Virus record (IMG/VR): IMGVR_UViG_3300041411_000178
Span: 160,005 to 224,004 of that record
DNA: 64,000 bases
Source: a virus
Reading direction: 5' to 3' (one strand)
Below, piece after piece: positions 1-8,512 of this stretch. Numbering within the stretch: position 1 is the stretch's first letter; each line of letters begins with the position of its first letter. Position numbers and translations under genes: made by a program. Below the pieces are notes generated by a model. The model searched no databases and had not been told where the DNA came from. It saw only the letters and a list, made by a program, of their open reading frames with translations.

Positions 1-109
1 CGTCTATCGTCAGGTCATTATCGATACCGTCCATAACACCATCACCAGCGAAGTGCACATGTACAGCGCTGGCAAAACTGTACAATACCTTCACGAAATC
101 AAGGCGTAA
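1..109 (+). CDS. C-terminal end of a truncated unknown gene
   Basis: One frame is open from the window edge to a TAA at 107-109. It encodes about 35 residues ending in YLHEIKA. The next gene starts 5 bp later and its likely ribosome site (AAGGCG) lies in the last codons of this frame, as in the tightly packed genes that follow. The visible part is too short to identify. Confidence 0.55.
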   Translation, partial: VYRQVIIDTVHNTITSEVHMYSAGKTVQYLHEIKA

Positions 110-114
110 CCAAC

Positions 115-1260
115 ATGATCAAATTGAACCTGCGTGAATTCCTCAATAACGACGGCAACAACATCAACCTCCACAGCATCCGGAATAGCCTTGTAGCAAA
201 AGGCTATTCGCTTCTCGATCTGGTCGACGACATGGAGATCCTCGAGGCCACCCTCGGCGATGCGACCAATCCTGAATGCGGTATGCAGGCAATCGTGACC
301 CGTCTGCGTGAAGGCTACGAGATCGATCTGATCTTCGGCCATCAGAAGGGTGTAGATCCATCGATCGAAGACACCGAGGCCTACACCAGCTGCTGGGCCA
401 ATAGTCGGTTCTACATTGCGTTTGCAGCGCCTCGGCAGAAACGACCCGACCAACAAGGGCTTACCGCGATCGATACCCTGCGTGCGGTTGTCGATGCCGA
501 ATTGGGTGAAGGCACACTGTTCAACATGCTGCCGTGGCTCAATCCAGAAAACGACCGGTTGGCAATCAGCAAGTGGGTCGATAACAAGGTTAAGTCCGAA
601 CTGGCCGAATGCAAGGTTCCTCGTAAAGACCTCAAAGATGTTGATCGTCTGGATGGTCATTATGCTGCCTGGCTGGATACCTTTGTTTCGCATCACCTCG
701 CCAACGTTCTTCCGCACCTTAAAGCGGATGCAATCACCGCGCGTATGTTGGAAGCAATCACGGGCGTTAGTCACCGCGTCCGTTGGTTGAGTGAGCGACT
801 GACTGCCTACGAGCGAGTGTTTGGTTGTGAAGACCTCTCCTTGGAAGAACTCCAGGGTCGTAAACGTCATCCTGTTTCTGATGATGGCGTGGGTAACCGC
901 AGTAAGGCTCAGTTCGATGAGCCCGATGAACCATCGTTGTTTAAAGAAGGAGAAACCGAAGAACTCAACCCACTGTGGGTGCTGTACACCACCAACTATC
1001 ACCGTGGCCTCCTGACTCAGGAACAAGTGGTGAACGTCGGCAACAACCTGCTCAAGCAAATCCAGCAGTGCTCTCCTGAGCGTCTGCAAGAGATTGGCCC
1101 TCGCGGTATTCCCAATGTGCTCACCAAGTTCGGTCATGTGTCTATGGCCTGGGTAATGCACTTCAAGAATGCTCATCAACCAGATCTCAACTTCGGTCAA
1201 ATTACCCGTCTGGGTCACACCGTAGCTGAACAAGTAAAGGCGTACAAACCTCGTGGATAA
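115..1260 (+). CDS. Unknown 381-aa phage protein
   Basis: A soluble protein with no signal peptide or membrane segment. A mostly helical N-terminal two-thirds (residues 1-240) is followed by a charged, probably flexible linker at about 248-290 and a C-terminal helical part. The ATG at 115 follows AAGGCG by 8 bp. The stop overlaps the GTG start of the next gene by 8 bp, so the two are translationally linked. I recognise no family. Nothing in the sequence points to an enzyme. Confidence 0.8.
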   Translation: MIKLNLREFLNNDGNNINLHSIRNSLVAKGYSLLDLVDDMEILEATLGDATNPECGMQAIVTRLREGYEIDLIFGHQKGVDPSIEDTEAYTSCWANSRFYIAFAAPRQKRPDQQGLTAIDTLRAVVDAELGEGTLFNMLPWLNPENDRLAISKWVDNKVKSELAECKVPRKDLKDVDRLDGHYAAWLDTFVSHHLANVLPHLKADAITARMLEAITGVSHRVRWLSERLTAYERVFGCEDLSLEELQGRKRHPVSDDGVGNRSKAQFDEPDEPSLFKEGETEELNPLWVLYTTNYHRGLLTQEQVVNVGNNLLKQIQQCSPERLQEIGPRGIPNVLTKFGHVSMAWVMHFKNAHQPDLNFGQITRLGHTVAEQVKAYKPRG

Positions 1261-2440
1261 AGTCAAGATCATCGATCTCAAAACATACTTCACCCAACCG
1301 TCCCTGTATCCGTCGCAGAGCCGTAAGTTCTGGCAGGAAAACCAAGCGTCGATTCTCGAGTTCATTGGCAGTCTTGAGGACAAGGGCTCGTTCTTAAACA
1401 TGCATGCCTTCATGGCCAGGGTTGACACCGCCATGTCCAACCCGCGTATACCTGGGTCGCGCGAGACTTACTTGATCCTGGGTAAGCCACTTGATATCTC
1501 GGCTCATGATTACGGCGATGCCGAGCTTCAAAAACTGGTAACCGACGAAGTGCTCGCTTCTGTTGACCGGGAATTGTTGTTTGTGGTTGTAAGCGTTCCG
1601 AAGGCGGATGATAAGGCCCAAGGGAGCTACTACAGCGAGCATAGACGCGAATACTCTGATCCGTGGGGGCACGTTACTAACGACATGCTCGCGCATCTCC
1701 TGAGTCATTTCTCGTTGACGCAGATCCATCCGTTCCAACCCCATGGGCAGCGTGTCCAGGTACCGTCTGGTCTTGAGCTGGTGGAACTGATCCAGTCGCG
1801 TCTTATGCCGCCGGACTATCGTGGCGGTCAGCCGTTTGCTGCATTCAACCAGTTCTTCGATCCACGCTTCAGTGGCGGGTTCCGTCCGTTCCCGCGGTGG
1901 TGTAATGGCGGTAATGCAGCCATGAACGGCATGAACATGATGTTCAATGAGATGAATGGGCCACAGGCCAGTAATGGTGCTTATGCACGGCATGCATTCA
2001 CTGGTGCTTGGACCTGGTATCCACACACTGGTGTTTATGCAAACATCATTCTGGATCACAAGGGGGACGACCAAAAACTCACGCTGCAAACTCTGCTCAA
2101 TGAAATCTACAAATTTGTAGCCCGTTACGGCGTAGAGTATGAACCGCACATCACCCGCTTGGTTAAGGAGGTCTGTGTTACGTTCGAACATGACCCTAAA
2201 GCAATGGAACTCCTCAAAGGTTCCAGTGTTACGCTGTTTATCGGCGAGCGCGGTCATATTCAGCCGGTTGTGCGTGAGCGCACTGACAATGCATTCACCA
2301 ACTGGGCGTTGGCGGATGGAGCGTGGGTTCCAGGCAAGGAATACAAGCCGACCAAGGTAATCAACGTTATCGATGGTGTGGCCAAATACATTCCTGGCTA
2401 CGGTAATGAAGGTTTCGGCGGTCGTCCAGGCTGCTGGTAA
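1253..2440 (+). CDS. Unknown 395-aa protein with Gly/Asn/Met/Phe-rich centre
   Basis: Starts at GTG inside the end of the previous gene, with GTAAAGG upstream. Residues about 185-232 are low in complexity and rich in Gly, Asn, Met, Phe and Pro. This region separates an N-terminal alpha/beta-looking part from a C-terminal part that ends in a Gly-rich tail. No family is recognised. It closes the first transcription block: a hairpin terminator follows within 10 bp of the stop. Confidence 0.8.
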   Translation: MDKVKIIDLKTYFTQPSLYPSQSRKFWQENQASILEFIGSLEDKGSFLNMHAFMARVDTAMSNPRIPGSRETYLILGKPLDISAHDYGDAELQKLVTDEVLASVDRELLFVVVSVPKADDKAQGSYYSEHRREYSDPWGHVTNDMLAHLLSHFSLTQIHPFQPHGQRVQVPSGLELVELIQSRLMPPDYRGGQPFAAFNQFFDPRFSGGFRPFPRWCNGGNAAMNGMNMMFNEMNGPQASNGAYARHAFTGAWTWYPHTGVYANIILDHKGDDQKLTLQTLLNEIYKFVARYGVEYEPHITRLVKEVCVTFEHDPKAMELLKGSSVTLFIGERGHIQPVVRERTDNAFTNWALADGAWVPGKEYKPTKVINVIDGVAKYIPGYGNEGFGGRPGCW

Positions 2441-2448
2441 CTAGTACA

Positions 2449-2476
2449 CGGGTTGTGGGGTAATTCCTGCAACCCG
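2449..2476 (+). terminator. Hairpin terminator after the 1253 gene
   Basis: CGGGTTG pairs with CAACCCG around an inner partly paired loop, followed by CTTTTTATTTATTT. It sits directly after a stop codon and before a new ribosome site, as expected for an intrinsic terminator. Confidence 0.7.
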
Positions 2477-2502
2477 CTTTTTATTTATTTAAGGAAGTAA
2501 TC

Positions 2503-2997
2503 ATGGACCCTATTGAAATCGAAGCAGCTTTGTCTCCAATCGAGCAAGAAAACCAGGTGTTGGCCTATTTCAAAAATAACTTCACCACCAATCCTAAGAA
2601 GCTGTGCAAAATGGCTACTCGGATCTGGAACGACCAACCTGCTTTCATCCAGAAAGGTTTGTTGCAGAACATCCTGGATGCTAAAGACCCGGTCAACATG
2701 CTGCGTGACTTTTTCCAGATGATGGATGAGTGGAAGCAGGTTGTACCTGCTCTGATAGCTGACGGCGCTCACGGTATGATCGTGGACAAGAAGAATACCA
2801 TCTTCGGCGTTGAGATCAAAGCCAACGAGAAGTGGTTGCGTGCAAACGATTTGTGGAACCCCGACCAGGAAGCCGATATCCAGGACGAGGTCATGAAACA
2901 ATGGATGGCTGATCAAGGGTTGAAACATTTCCATGGCAAGATTGTCCTTTTTGACAACTTTGGCTTTAGCGGCATGTGCCGCGAAATATTCCTCTGA
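2503..2997 (+). CDS. Paralogue family A, member 1 (unknown, 164 aa)
   Basis: First of three paralogues in the window (others at 3008 and 6597). Shared features in order: an N-terminal [EQ]..[HV]L.[YW]F..N[FW] segment, the block NFTTNPKKL near residue 25, I.A[ED]G.HGM in the middle, a K..WL[RN][AK] block, and a C-terminal FG.FSG motif. This copy ends soon after FGFSG. The ATG at 2503 follows AAGGAAG. No fold or activity is recognised. The neighbouring second copy suggests tandem duplication. Confidence 0.8.
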   Translation: MDPIEIEAALSPIEQENQVLAYFKNNFTTNPKKLCKMATRIWNDQPAFIQKGLLQNILDAKDPVNMLRDFFQMMDEWKQVVPALIADGAHGMIVDKKNTIFGVEIKANEKWLRANDLWNPDQEADIQDEVMKQWMADQGLKHFHGKIVLFDNFGFSGMCREIFL

Positions 2998-3007
2998 GGC
3001 AGACAGC

Positions 3008-3619
3008 ATGGAATACGAATTTGATGAAAGCCTGTCGCCGTTCCGACAGGAGTTGCATGTACTGGATTGGTTCCAACGCAATTTTACAACCAATCCCAAG
3101 AAACTGAAGAAGATGAACGAACGGGTTCGTCCGAAGCTGCCAGACTGGATCCAGAAGAGCCTGTGTGACACCCTGGCGCGTTCTAGCGACCCGGTTGGGT
3201 TCATGCGTCACGCTTTCCGCGATCTCGCCGCCTACCCGGCTATCATGGAGCGTCTGATTGCCGAGGGTAACCACGGCATGATCATGATGGGTCCTCAAGT
3301 GTTCGGTTTCAGTCTCGATACTAACGAGAAGTGGCTGAATGCTGACAAGACCGGCAAGTGGCACAAAGATGATGAAAGCGACATCATCGACAAGGCTCTC
3401 CAACACTGGATGATCAAAGAACGTCGCCGTAAGGTCACGTGTCGCATTACTTTGTTCGCTGAGTTCGGTTTCTCTGGTATCCCGTTCCAAACTACGCACA
3501 GTCTCAGTGACCGTCTGTGGAATGAACTGCTTCCGCACTGGAAGAAAGAAGACGAGGCTCTGGCTAACCTGGAACTTCAGTACCTGCTAAACCCCGAGTT
3601 AAAGGAACAAGAGCAATGA
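3008..3619 (+). CDS. Paralogue family A, member 2 (unknown, 203 aa)
   Basis: Starts at ATG 3008 after GAGGCAG, 10 bp beyond the stop of member 1. It keeps all the family blocks (NFTTNPKKL, IAEGNHGM, NEKWLNADK, FGFSG) and adds about 40 C-terminal residues beyond FGFSG, with a charged helical end. Its stop overlaps the next ATG (ATGA). A longer reading frame upstream exists but would overlap member 1 heavily and has no ribosome site. Confidence 0.8.
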   Translation: MEYEFDESLSPFRQELHVLDWFQRNFTTNPKKLKKMNERVRPKLPDWIQKSLCDTLARSSDPVGFMRHAFRDLAAYPAIMERLIAEGNHGMIMMGPQVFGFSLDTNEKWLNADKTGKWHKDDESDIIDKALQHWMIKERRRKVTCRITLFAEFGFSGIPFQTTHSLSDRLWNELLPHWKKEDEALANLELQYLLNPELKEQEQ

Positions 3620-3972
3620 CTGATAAGCCACGTTTTGATTATGCAACTGCCGACATCGTAGGCGAGCGTTTGGGTGCTATCTTTAACGGACTCGACAAAG
3701 AGCACGCCATGGCTGCTGTTGAAGAGTTCATTGATGACTACACCAACAGCATCTTTGGGCTGAGCGTGATCGATGCCTTGCGTAAGGTTAAGATGCCTGA
3801 GCAGGGTCGTTCGCAATGCATTCAGACATTGGCTAAAGGTCGTGCTGTATTGGTGTCTGCATACGGCTTTAATGTCAAGACAGACACCAAGTGCAAGTGT
3901 GGGCGGGCTTTCATTGTTCTGGATGAAATGACTCGTGAAGACCGCGATAAAGAAATGGAAAGTCTGGGGTAA
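3616..3972 (+). CDS. Unknown 118-aa protein with CxC motif
   Basis: Overlaps the previous stop by 4 bp (ATGA). A mostly helical N-terminal region is followed by a short C-x-C-G segment near residue 94, which could bind metal. There are too few ligands visible to call a zinc finger. Unknown family. Confidence 0.75.
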   Translation: MTDKPRFDYATADIVGERLGAIFNGLDKEHAMAAVEEFIDDYTNSIFGLSVIDALRKVKMPEQGRSQCIQTLAKGRAVLVSAYGFNVKTDTKCKCGRAFIVLDEMTREDRDKEMESLG

Positions 3973-3977
3973 TAACC

Positions 3978-4205
3978 ATGTCCGGTGCAAAGGTTCTTAA
4001 TCGGGTATGTCTTCCGATCGACTACACCAAGATTGATCCTGACGCGTTAAGCGATAACTTCCAGGACATAGAGAAACGCATGATCCGGGAGTTTATCAAA
4101 GCACACCCTGAAATGGGGCCTATGGAACTCCAGAAGGCTCTTCTTGAAGCTAAGGGCTACGAGGTATCACACCAGGTCATCCGCGTACAACGCGAGAAGG
4201 ACTGA
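3978..4205 (+). CDS. Small HTH-like protein (75 aa)
   Basis: The C-terminal 40 residues read as a helix-turn-helix: a helix IREFIKAHP, a turn, a second helix MELQKALLEAKG, then YEVSHQVIRVQREK, which has the Y.VS...V.R pattern of winged or resolvase-type recognition helices. The N-terminal 30 residues are unassigned. If real it would be a small DNA-binding regulator encoded in an early-type block. The HTH call rests on pattern only. Confidence 0.6.
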   Translation: MSGAKVLNRVCLPIDYTKIDPDALSDNFQDIEKRMIREFIKAHPEMGPMELQKALLEAKGYEVSHQVIRVQREKD

Positions 4206-4225
4206 ACAAACAACCGAGGTGTCCA

Positions 4226-4579
4226 ATGAAAAAATCTCTTGAAGAATGCTTTAACGAAGAAATCACCCTTCAGCTTGATTCGGGCAAAACGTATTCTGTA
4301 ACGCCCGTGCCGGTAGCGTCTCCTGATGGGGCTGTGTTTCTGAGCGTCAAGGATCCTGAGGACAAACACCACAGCACGCTGACGACTGTGGTTGTACGGA
4401 TGGAAGAAGGCGGGCTCGAGATGGTCATGGGTAACTTTGAACCGTCCGATGTTAAATATGACATTCCAAAGAACCGTTTTGTTCATTGGACCAATCCATT
4501 TGCTACCCGGGAAGTCCGTAAAGAACTCCTGGGCAAGCTGGCAGACAGCATTAATAAGGAAGACACTGATGAAGCCTGA
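4226..4579 (+). CDS. Unknown acidic 117-aa protein
   Basis: The ATG is preceded by GAGGTG. Predicted beta-rich and acidic, with no Cys cluster or membrane segment. It ends inside the start of the next gene (8-11 bp overlap), so it is co-translated with it. No family recognised. Confidence 0.75.
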   Translation: MKKSLEECFNEEITLQLDSGKTYSVTPVPVASPDGAVFLSVKDPEDKHHSTLTTVVVRMEEGGLEMVMGNFEPSDVKYDIPKNRFVHWTNPFATREVRKELLGKLADSINKEDTDEA

Positions 4580-5339
4580 AGAACAACCGTTTTACATTCC
4601 TGACGAAGATGAACCCAGTGTCTTTGGTTCTTGTGTAAACGTCAGCACCATGGCTAATGGGCATCTGGCTAGCGGAAGCTTCGACCAGGAGCATTGGTAT
4701 TGGCCGACCTGGCTTAAGGCAAAGAAACGTCGTCAACACCTCGAACGCTGGCGTTCCGCTAATCCTGATGCGCCGGCCCTTCACTACCCGCCGTTCTTTG
4801 ATGCGGACAGTTACGAATCCATCGGTCTTAATTTGATCGTGCGGTTACGTACTGAGCTGAAGGAACCCGATTACCCAGTGTTCGCACCCACTCCTACCAT
4901 GTTCATTGGTGATACTCGCAAGATCAGTCTGCGTTGGGTGCTGCAATATGCGCGGGATAACCAGATGGATCCCAACGAAGCTGTGCTTGTTGCTGAGCAT
5001 GAGCGTGATCTGGGTGGGCTAACGCTTAATAGTCAGCCTGCATGGAAGGGCCAGTGGTGGAAAGAAATCATGGAGCTGCCGGGTATCGGCTACCCTATCT
5101 GGCGCTACAAGGATGGTCACGAAAACGTAGCCATTCCTTACCTACTCATGCCAGGTCCTTTGAGTGAATCGATCGTTATTGTTCGCGTTCACGAGAAGAA
5201 CCCCAACATCTCCTACAAGCTGGTCACCATCAGACAGAAGGGTGGTGAAGTGGTCGGTGAGTTCACCGGTTACGAGGGTTTCGATCGGGTAGAGCTGGAT
5301 GGTCTCCTTAAATCTTTCAGGGCGGGATTCTGGTCATGA
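4569..5339 (+). CDS. Unknown 256-aa protein
   Basis: The ATG at 4569 is chosen because the longer in-frame extension runs back through the whole of the preceding gene. A Trp-rich, basic N-terminal patch (about residues 38-60) precedes a mixed alpha/beta body. A GYEGFDRVEL-type end is followed by an ATGA overlap with the next small gene. Unknown function. Confidence 0.75.
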   Translation: MKPEEQPFYIPDEDEPSVFGSCVNVSTMANGHLASGSFDQEHWYWPTWLKAKKRRQHLERWRSANPDAPALHYPPFFDADSYESIGLNLIVRLRTELKEPDYPVFAPTPTMFIGDTRKISLRWVLQYARDNQMDPNEAVLVAEHERDLGGLTLNSQPAWKGQWWKEIMELPGIGYPIWRYKDGHENVAIPYLLMPGPLSESIVIVRVHEKNPNISYKLVTIRQKGGEVVGEFTGYEGFDRVELDGLLKSFRAGFWS

Positions 5340-5491
5340 AAGGTGATGAGGAAAAACTTTCGGACCAACAGACTCAATTGGCTGGCGCGGTCAAGAAGAT
5401 CCGATCCAGTTTGCCGGTAGATCTAATTGAATTCTTGAATAAAGGAAAACGTTTCCATGAAAAAGAAAAGAACGTTCGGGGTAAGTCCTAA
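5336..5491 (+). CDS. Small unknown protein (51 aa)
   Basis: Starts in an ATGA overlap with the previous stop and ends 35 bp inside the next gene in another frame. Charged, with helices KLSDQQTQLAGAVKKI and PVDLIEFLNK and a basic tail. The ATGA coupling is the main support, since the overlap with the next gene is longer than usual here. Confidence 0.5.
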   Translation: MKGDEEKLSDQQTQLAGAVKKIRSSLPVDLIEFLNKGKRFHEKEKNVRGKS

Positions 5492-6590
5492 GGGTGCACT
5501 CGTTCTTCGTGCCCGTGAAGAAGAGCGTCGTCGCAATCTTCCTCGGGTTCAAGCGACTCCAGAAGGTGGTTTGAAGCGCGTACAGCAAAATCCACTGCTG
5601 GAACTGATGGCGGAGTTTCCAATGCTCCCTCCGATCGACATCGATGTTGTTATCGATCCGAGCGTACACGCTGCGCTCGATCTCGCACTGCTGACCGTAC
5701 GTGGTGGTGCGGTTGCTCGTAATAAGCTGCCGTGGAACCAGCCGTTCACTGGTAAGCATTACATTACCCATCCTGAAAACACAGATCTCCTGAAGCAAGT
5801 GACAGACCATTTGGTCAGTCCATTAAAGGTCTTTGACCCGCAGTGGGAAGGTAAGGTAATCAACGCTCCTGGAGGTGCTCCGGATAAAACGTTCCTCCTG
5901 GATCCGGGTATTACGCTTAACAGCAAGTTCAGTTGTGAACTTATTGAAAGCGATAACCAGCCGGTCAGTAATTGGTTGAACACCTGGTATCCCGGCGGCG
6001 TTTTGGCTGAACCGTTCGAGCAGCCACCGATATCACCTGCGGCGGCTCACCGTTGGAAATTGAGAATGGCCAATGCGCACGCTGAAGTAGGTCCCGATGA
6101 TAACAACTATCGGGACTACCTCGACACGATCCGTTCGTGGTATGCCGGGGATGCACCGCCCCATGAACACCGGATCTACACATCTGAAGCAAAGATGTGC
6201 GAGAATCTGGAGAAGCTTCGGGTGTACTTCCACGACTTCAAAGAGCGTGTCGGTGTTCGCTTGCGTGGCCTTGATATCAAAATCGGTTTCGAAGTTGACG
6301 ACCGGTTTAAGTTGATGGTCACGGAAGTGTTTTACCATGACCAGGCGATGCTGCTGTTGGAGGTTGTTACTACGCTCCCCAATATGCGTCCAATGGGGTT
6401 CGTGCGGTACTTCAAAGATCCTGGCACACTGAAAGCACGTAACGACTCCGAGCATGATATCTCGTGGACGTTTAATACGTTCTTCAGTGACTTCAACGTG
6501 TTCGGTCGTGATCAGTTGGATCAGTTCCTGGACATCGTTGTGTATTGCCTTGATAAAGGCGTTCGTGAAGACATTGCGTATTTCGGGTAG
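5457..6590 (+). CDS. Unknown 377-aa protein with basic N-terminus
   Basis: Begins MKKKRTFG and has a strongly Arg/Lys-rich first 40 residues, which could bind nucleic acid or be a flexible tail. The body is mixed alpha/beta with no motif I recognise. The ribosome site AAAGGA lies 11 bp before the ATG, inside the small upstream gene. Not similar to its neighbours. Confidence 0.8.
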   Translation: MKKKRTFGVSPKGALVLRAREEERRRNLPRVQATPEGGLKRVQQNPLLELMAEFPMLPPIDIDVVIDPSVHAALDLALLTVRGGAVARNKLPWNQPFTGKHYITHPENTDLLKQVTDHLVSPLKVFDPQWEGKVINAPGGAPDKTFLLDPGITLNSKFSCELIESDNQPVSNWLNTWYPGGVLAEPFEQPPISPAAAHRWKLRMANAHAEVGPDDNNYRDYLDTIRSWYAGDAPPHEHRIYTSEAKMCENLEKLRVYFHDFKERVGVRLRGLDIKIGFEVDDRFKLMVTEVFYHDQAMLLLEVVTTLPNMRPMGFVRYFKDPGTLKARNDSEHDISWTFNTFFSDFNVFGRDQLDQFLDIVVYCLDKGVREDIAYFG

Positions 6591-6596
6591 GTAACC

Positions 6597-7100
6597 ATGC
6601 AACAAGTTCCTGAAGGGGCGTATGAAGACCCCTTTGCTGATGAAGCGGTTATTCTTCAGTACTACAAGGACAACTGGCCAAAGAACCTCAAGAAACTGAA
6701 GTCGATGGCAGTGCAGTTGTCCAAGGTGCCGGGTCAGAAGCGTTATCTGATTGAGGGTATCCTCAATTCCATCCAGCGCTCCTCTCGGCCCGATGAGTAC
6801 TTGAAGGAATGCTTTAAGCAGCACGACGATTATTCTGTTTTGATCCCTGAGTTTATCGCAGAAGGTCATCACGGTATTTTGTTTGTTAATCGTGTGCTGT
6901 ATCCCGTTACGGTCGTGGCCAGTAAGAGCTGGTTGCGTAAAAGCGATAAGTGGGACTTCCAACAGGAACTCGAGATCATGGAGTCCCTGGCTACGGAGTG
7001 GATGAAAGAGAACGGTAAAGTTCGTCTGGACGGGAAGATGTTGTTGTTCCCTGTATTTGGGTTCAGCGGTCTTTATCGCAAACTAACGATGGAATTGTAG
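6597..7100 (+). CDS. Paralogue family A, member 3 (unknown, 167 aa)
   Basis: Third copy of the family seen at 2503 and 3008, separated from them by six genes. It retains the conserved blocks in altered form: NWPKNLKKLKSM for NFTTNPKKL, IAEGHHGI, SKSWLRKSDKW, and FGFSGLYRK at the end. Its length matches member 1. The greater divergence suggests the oldest duplication. Function unknown. Confidence 0.8.
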   Translation: MQQVPEGAYEDPFADEAVILQYYKDNWPKNLKKLKSMAVQLSKVPGQKRYLIEGILNSIQRSSRPDEYLKECFKQHDDYSVLIPEFIAEGHHGILFVNRVLYPVTVVASKSWLRKSDKWDFQQELEIMESLATEWMKENGKVRLDGKMLLFPVFGFSGLYRKLTMEL

Positions 7101-7110
7101 GAGCAAGACA

Positions 7111-7272
7111 ATGTCCGCAATCAAGAAGGATTACAGTATCCCGTTACCAACCGATCCGATGTGGTGTCTGGCGCGTAAACCACCGGGCATCCGTACCAAA
7201 CCTCGTCCGCGTTACGAAGTACCTCTGGCTGATCCTACCAAGGCTCAGGAAGAGAAGGGGTTGTACCTGTGA
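7111..7272 (+). CDS. Proline-rich small protein (53 aa)
   Basis: ATG at 7111 after GGAGCAAG. It is rich in Pro, Arg and Lys (PLPTDPMW, RKPPGIRTKPRPRYEVPL) and is probably unstructured. It overlaps the GTG start of the next gene by 4 bp (GTGA). A second Pro-rich mini-gene lies at 7722, so the cassette looks symmetrical: Pro-rich, coil, coil, Pro-rich. Confidence 0.65.
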   Translation: MSAIKKDYSIPLPTDPMWCLARKPPGIRTKPRPRYEVPLADPTKAQEEKGLYL

Positions 7273-7487
7273 ACGAGGAACAGAAAGCCCAGTTTGAAGC
7301 GGTGGTCGAGGAAAAAGCCAAAGAAGTACTTATCGTCGGTGTCGGTATTGCGGTGGGTGCTATCAGGAACATGGTTAAAGACATTAAGTTCCGGATGATG
7401 GACATCGAGGCTAAGGCTCAGGCTATTCCACCTCGCCATAACTCTTACACACGACGTCGTAAGAAAGGACGTAGCCAGCCTTTCTAG
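7269..7487 (+). CDS. Small protein with basic KKGRSxxF tail, copy 1 (72 aa)
   Basis: GTG start in a GTGA overlap. An acidic helical N-terminus leads to a hydrophobic segment (EVLIVGVGIAVGAI) and a strongly basic C-terminus ending RRRKKGRSQPF. The next gene has the same plan, so they look like a tandem pair. The basic tail suggests nucleic acid or membrane-surface contact (inference). Confidence 0.65.
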   Translation: MNEEQKAQFEAVVEEKAKEVLIVGVGIAVGAIRNMVKDIKFRMMDIEAKAQAIPPRHNSYTRRRKKGRSQPF

Positions 7488-7497
7488 GAGGTGCAAC

Positions 7498-7725
7498 ATG
7501 AACGAGAAACTAGAGGACCTAGAGGAAATCGTCGAGTCGGTTGAATCTGCTGAGAAAATACCCCAGAAAATTCTGTTGGTAGGGACTCATCAAGGCGCCA
7601 GTTTGGTAATGGCTAACTTGGCGAAAGATATAAGGGCCTCGATCAAAGAGGTGGTTGGTAAGTTCTCCGAGCGCCCACAGCGTTCCTATCCAAAGAAGGC
7701 CAAGAAGGGGCGCAGCCGTTCATGA
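7498..7725 (+). CDS. Small protein with basic KKGRS tail, copy 2 (75 aa)
   Basis: ATG after AGGAGGTG. It shares the layout of the 7269 protein: MNE.. acidic start, KILLVG hydrophobic core, then an Arg/Lys/Pro tail ending in KAKKGRSRS. The stop is in an ATGA overlap with the next mini-gene. Unknown function. Confidence 0.65.
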   Translation: MNEKLEDLEEIVESVESAEKIPQKILLVGTHQGASLVMANLAKDIRASIKEVVGKFSERPQRSYPKKAKKGRSRS

Positions 7726-7856
7726 ACACGGTATCTGATTCGTTCCCGCCACCCGATCCAAAGGGTGCCAAAAATCCCTATCCTGGGCATTGCTACCGGT
7801 TGCCTCCGCTTCCGGCACCACGTCCGTATCCACCACAAACACGCAAAGATAAGTAA
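7722..7856 (+). CDS. Proline-rich small protein, second copy (44 aa)
   Basis: ATGA overlap with the previous stop. About one residue in four is proline (SFPPPDPKG, RLPPLPAPRPYPP). Like the 7111 product it has a single Cys and a charged Lys-rich end. Likely unstructured. Support is the coupled start and the following tight ribosome site. Confidence 0.55.
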   Translation: MNTVSDSFPPPDPKGAKNPYPGHCYRLPPLPAPRPYPPQTRKDK

Positions 7857-7865
7857 GGAGTAAGC

Positions 7866-8186
7866 GTGGAAACTAAACTACCTCCTTATGACAATGGCTT
7901 CTACGAGATCATGCGGAGTCATACAGACCACCCGTTTAAGCTTGTGAAGTGGCTACTTCAGGAAAGGGGTGTTGATGTTTACCCCAAGTTCGAAGTTGAG
8001 CATGCCTGCGGTGTGTACTACCTCCTGGGTCACTGGATTGCCGATCCTGTTAACTGGCACGCCAATGCCCACAAGGAACTCGAAGCATTTGAAGCAGCCC
8101 GTTGCGAAGAACTCAGGAAAACGGGAACACTAACCGAAAAAGACTTCGAGCATTACGTGGTCTACGACAGCAACAAACACCTTTAG
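7866..8186 (+). CDS. Unknown 106-aa protein
   Basis: GTG start 6 bp after AAGGAG. A compact acidic protein with aromatic residues throughout and a helical C-terminal half (ELEAFEAARCEELRK). No recognised family. Confidence 0.7.
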   Translation: METKLPPYDNGFYEIMRSHTDHPFKLVKWLLQERGVDVYPKFEVEHACGVYYLLGHWIADPVNWHANAHKELEAFEAARCEELRKTGTLTEKDFEHYVVYDSNKHL

Positions 8187-8196
8187 GGGGAACATC

Positions 8197-8493
8197 ATGT
8201 CTGAAGCCGAAAGCAAGCGCCGCGCCGAAGTTACTGCGTGGCTGGAAGGTCGTACAGCACAAGAGTTGTTGGGTCATGCTCAAGCACTCTTCTACACCGC
8301 TGTTGAAACCCAAGGCGGTATCCAGGAAGTGATTGCGACCTATACGACCCCTGAGGGTGAGCGGTCGTCGTTTACGCTCCACGTCAAGGATCACGATCTG
8401 GTAACGATGGAACTGTTCAGTCGGGTAGATACGTTAGTGCAAGAAGTAGAAGCACTGGCTAACCATATCGAGCAAATGACCGATAGCGATTAA
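8197..8493 (+). CDS. Unknown 98-aa protein, last gene before an early promoter
   Basis: ATG after AGGGGGA. Acidic helix-strand-helix pattern, ending with a long helix (TLVQEVEALANHIEQM). It is the last gene of the block. No hairpin follows, but an early-type promoter lies 20 bp downstream of the stop. Confidence 0.7.
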   Translation: MSEAESKRRAEVTAWLEGRTAQELLGHAQALFYTAVETQGGIQEVIATYTTPEGERSSFTLHVKDHDLVTMELFSRVDTLVQEVEALANHIEQMTDSD

Positions 8494-8512
8494 CTTGTAG
8501 TCCGTTTCACGT

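Noticed and set aside
91-1440. 449-codon minus-strand frame opposite the first two genes
   Set aside because: No ribosome site and low-complexity translation. The + strand genes have coupled starts and stops.
5758-5768. TTACATTACCC resembling the early promoter
   Set aside because: It lies inside the coding sequence (HYITHP) with no gene start close downstream.
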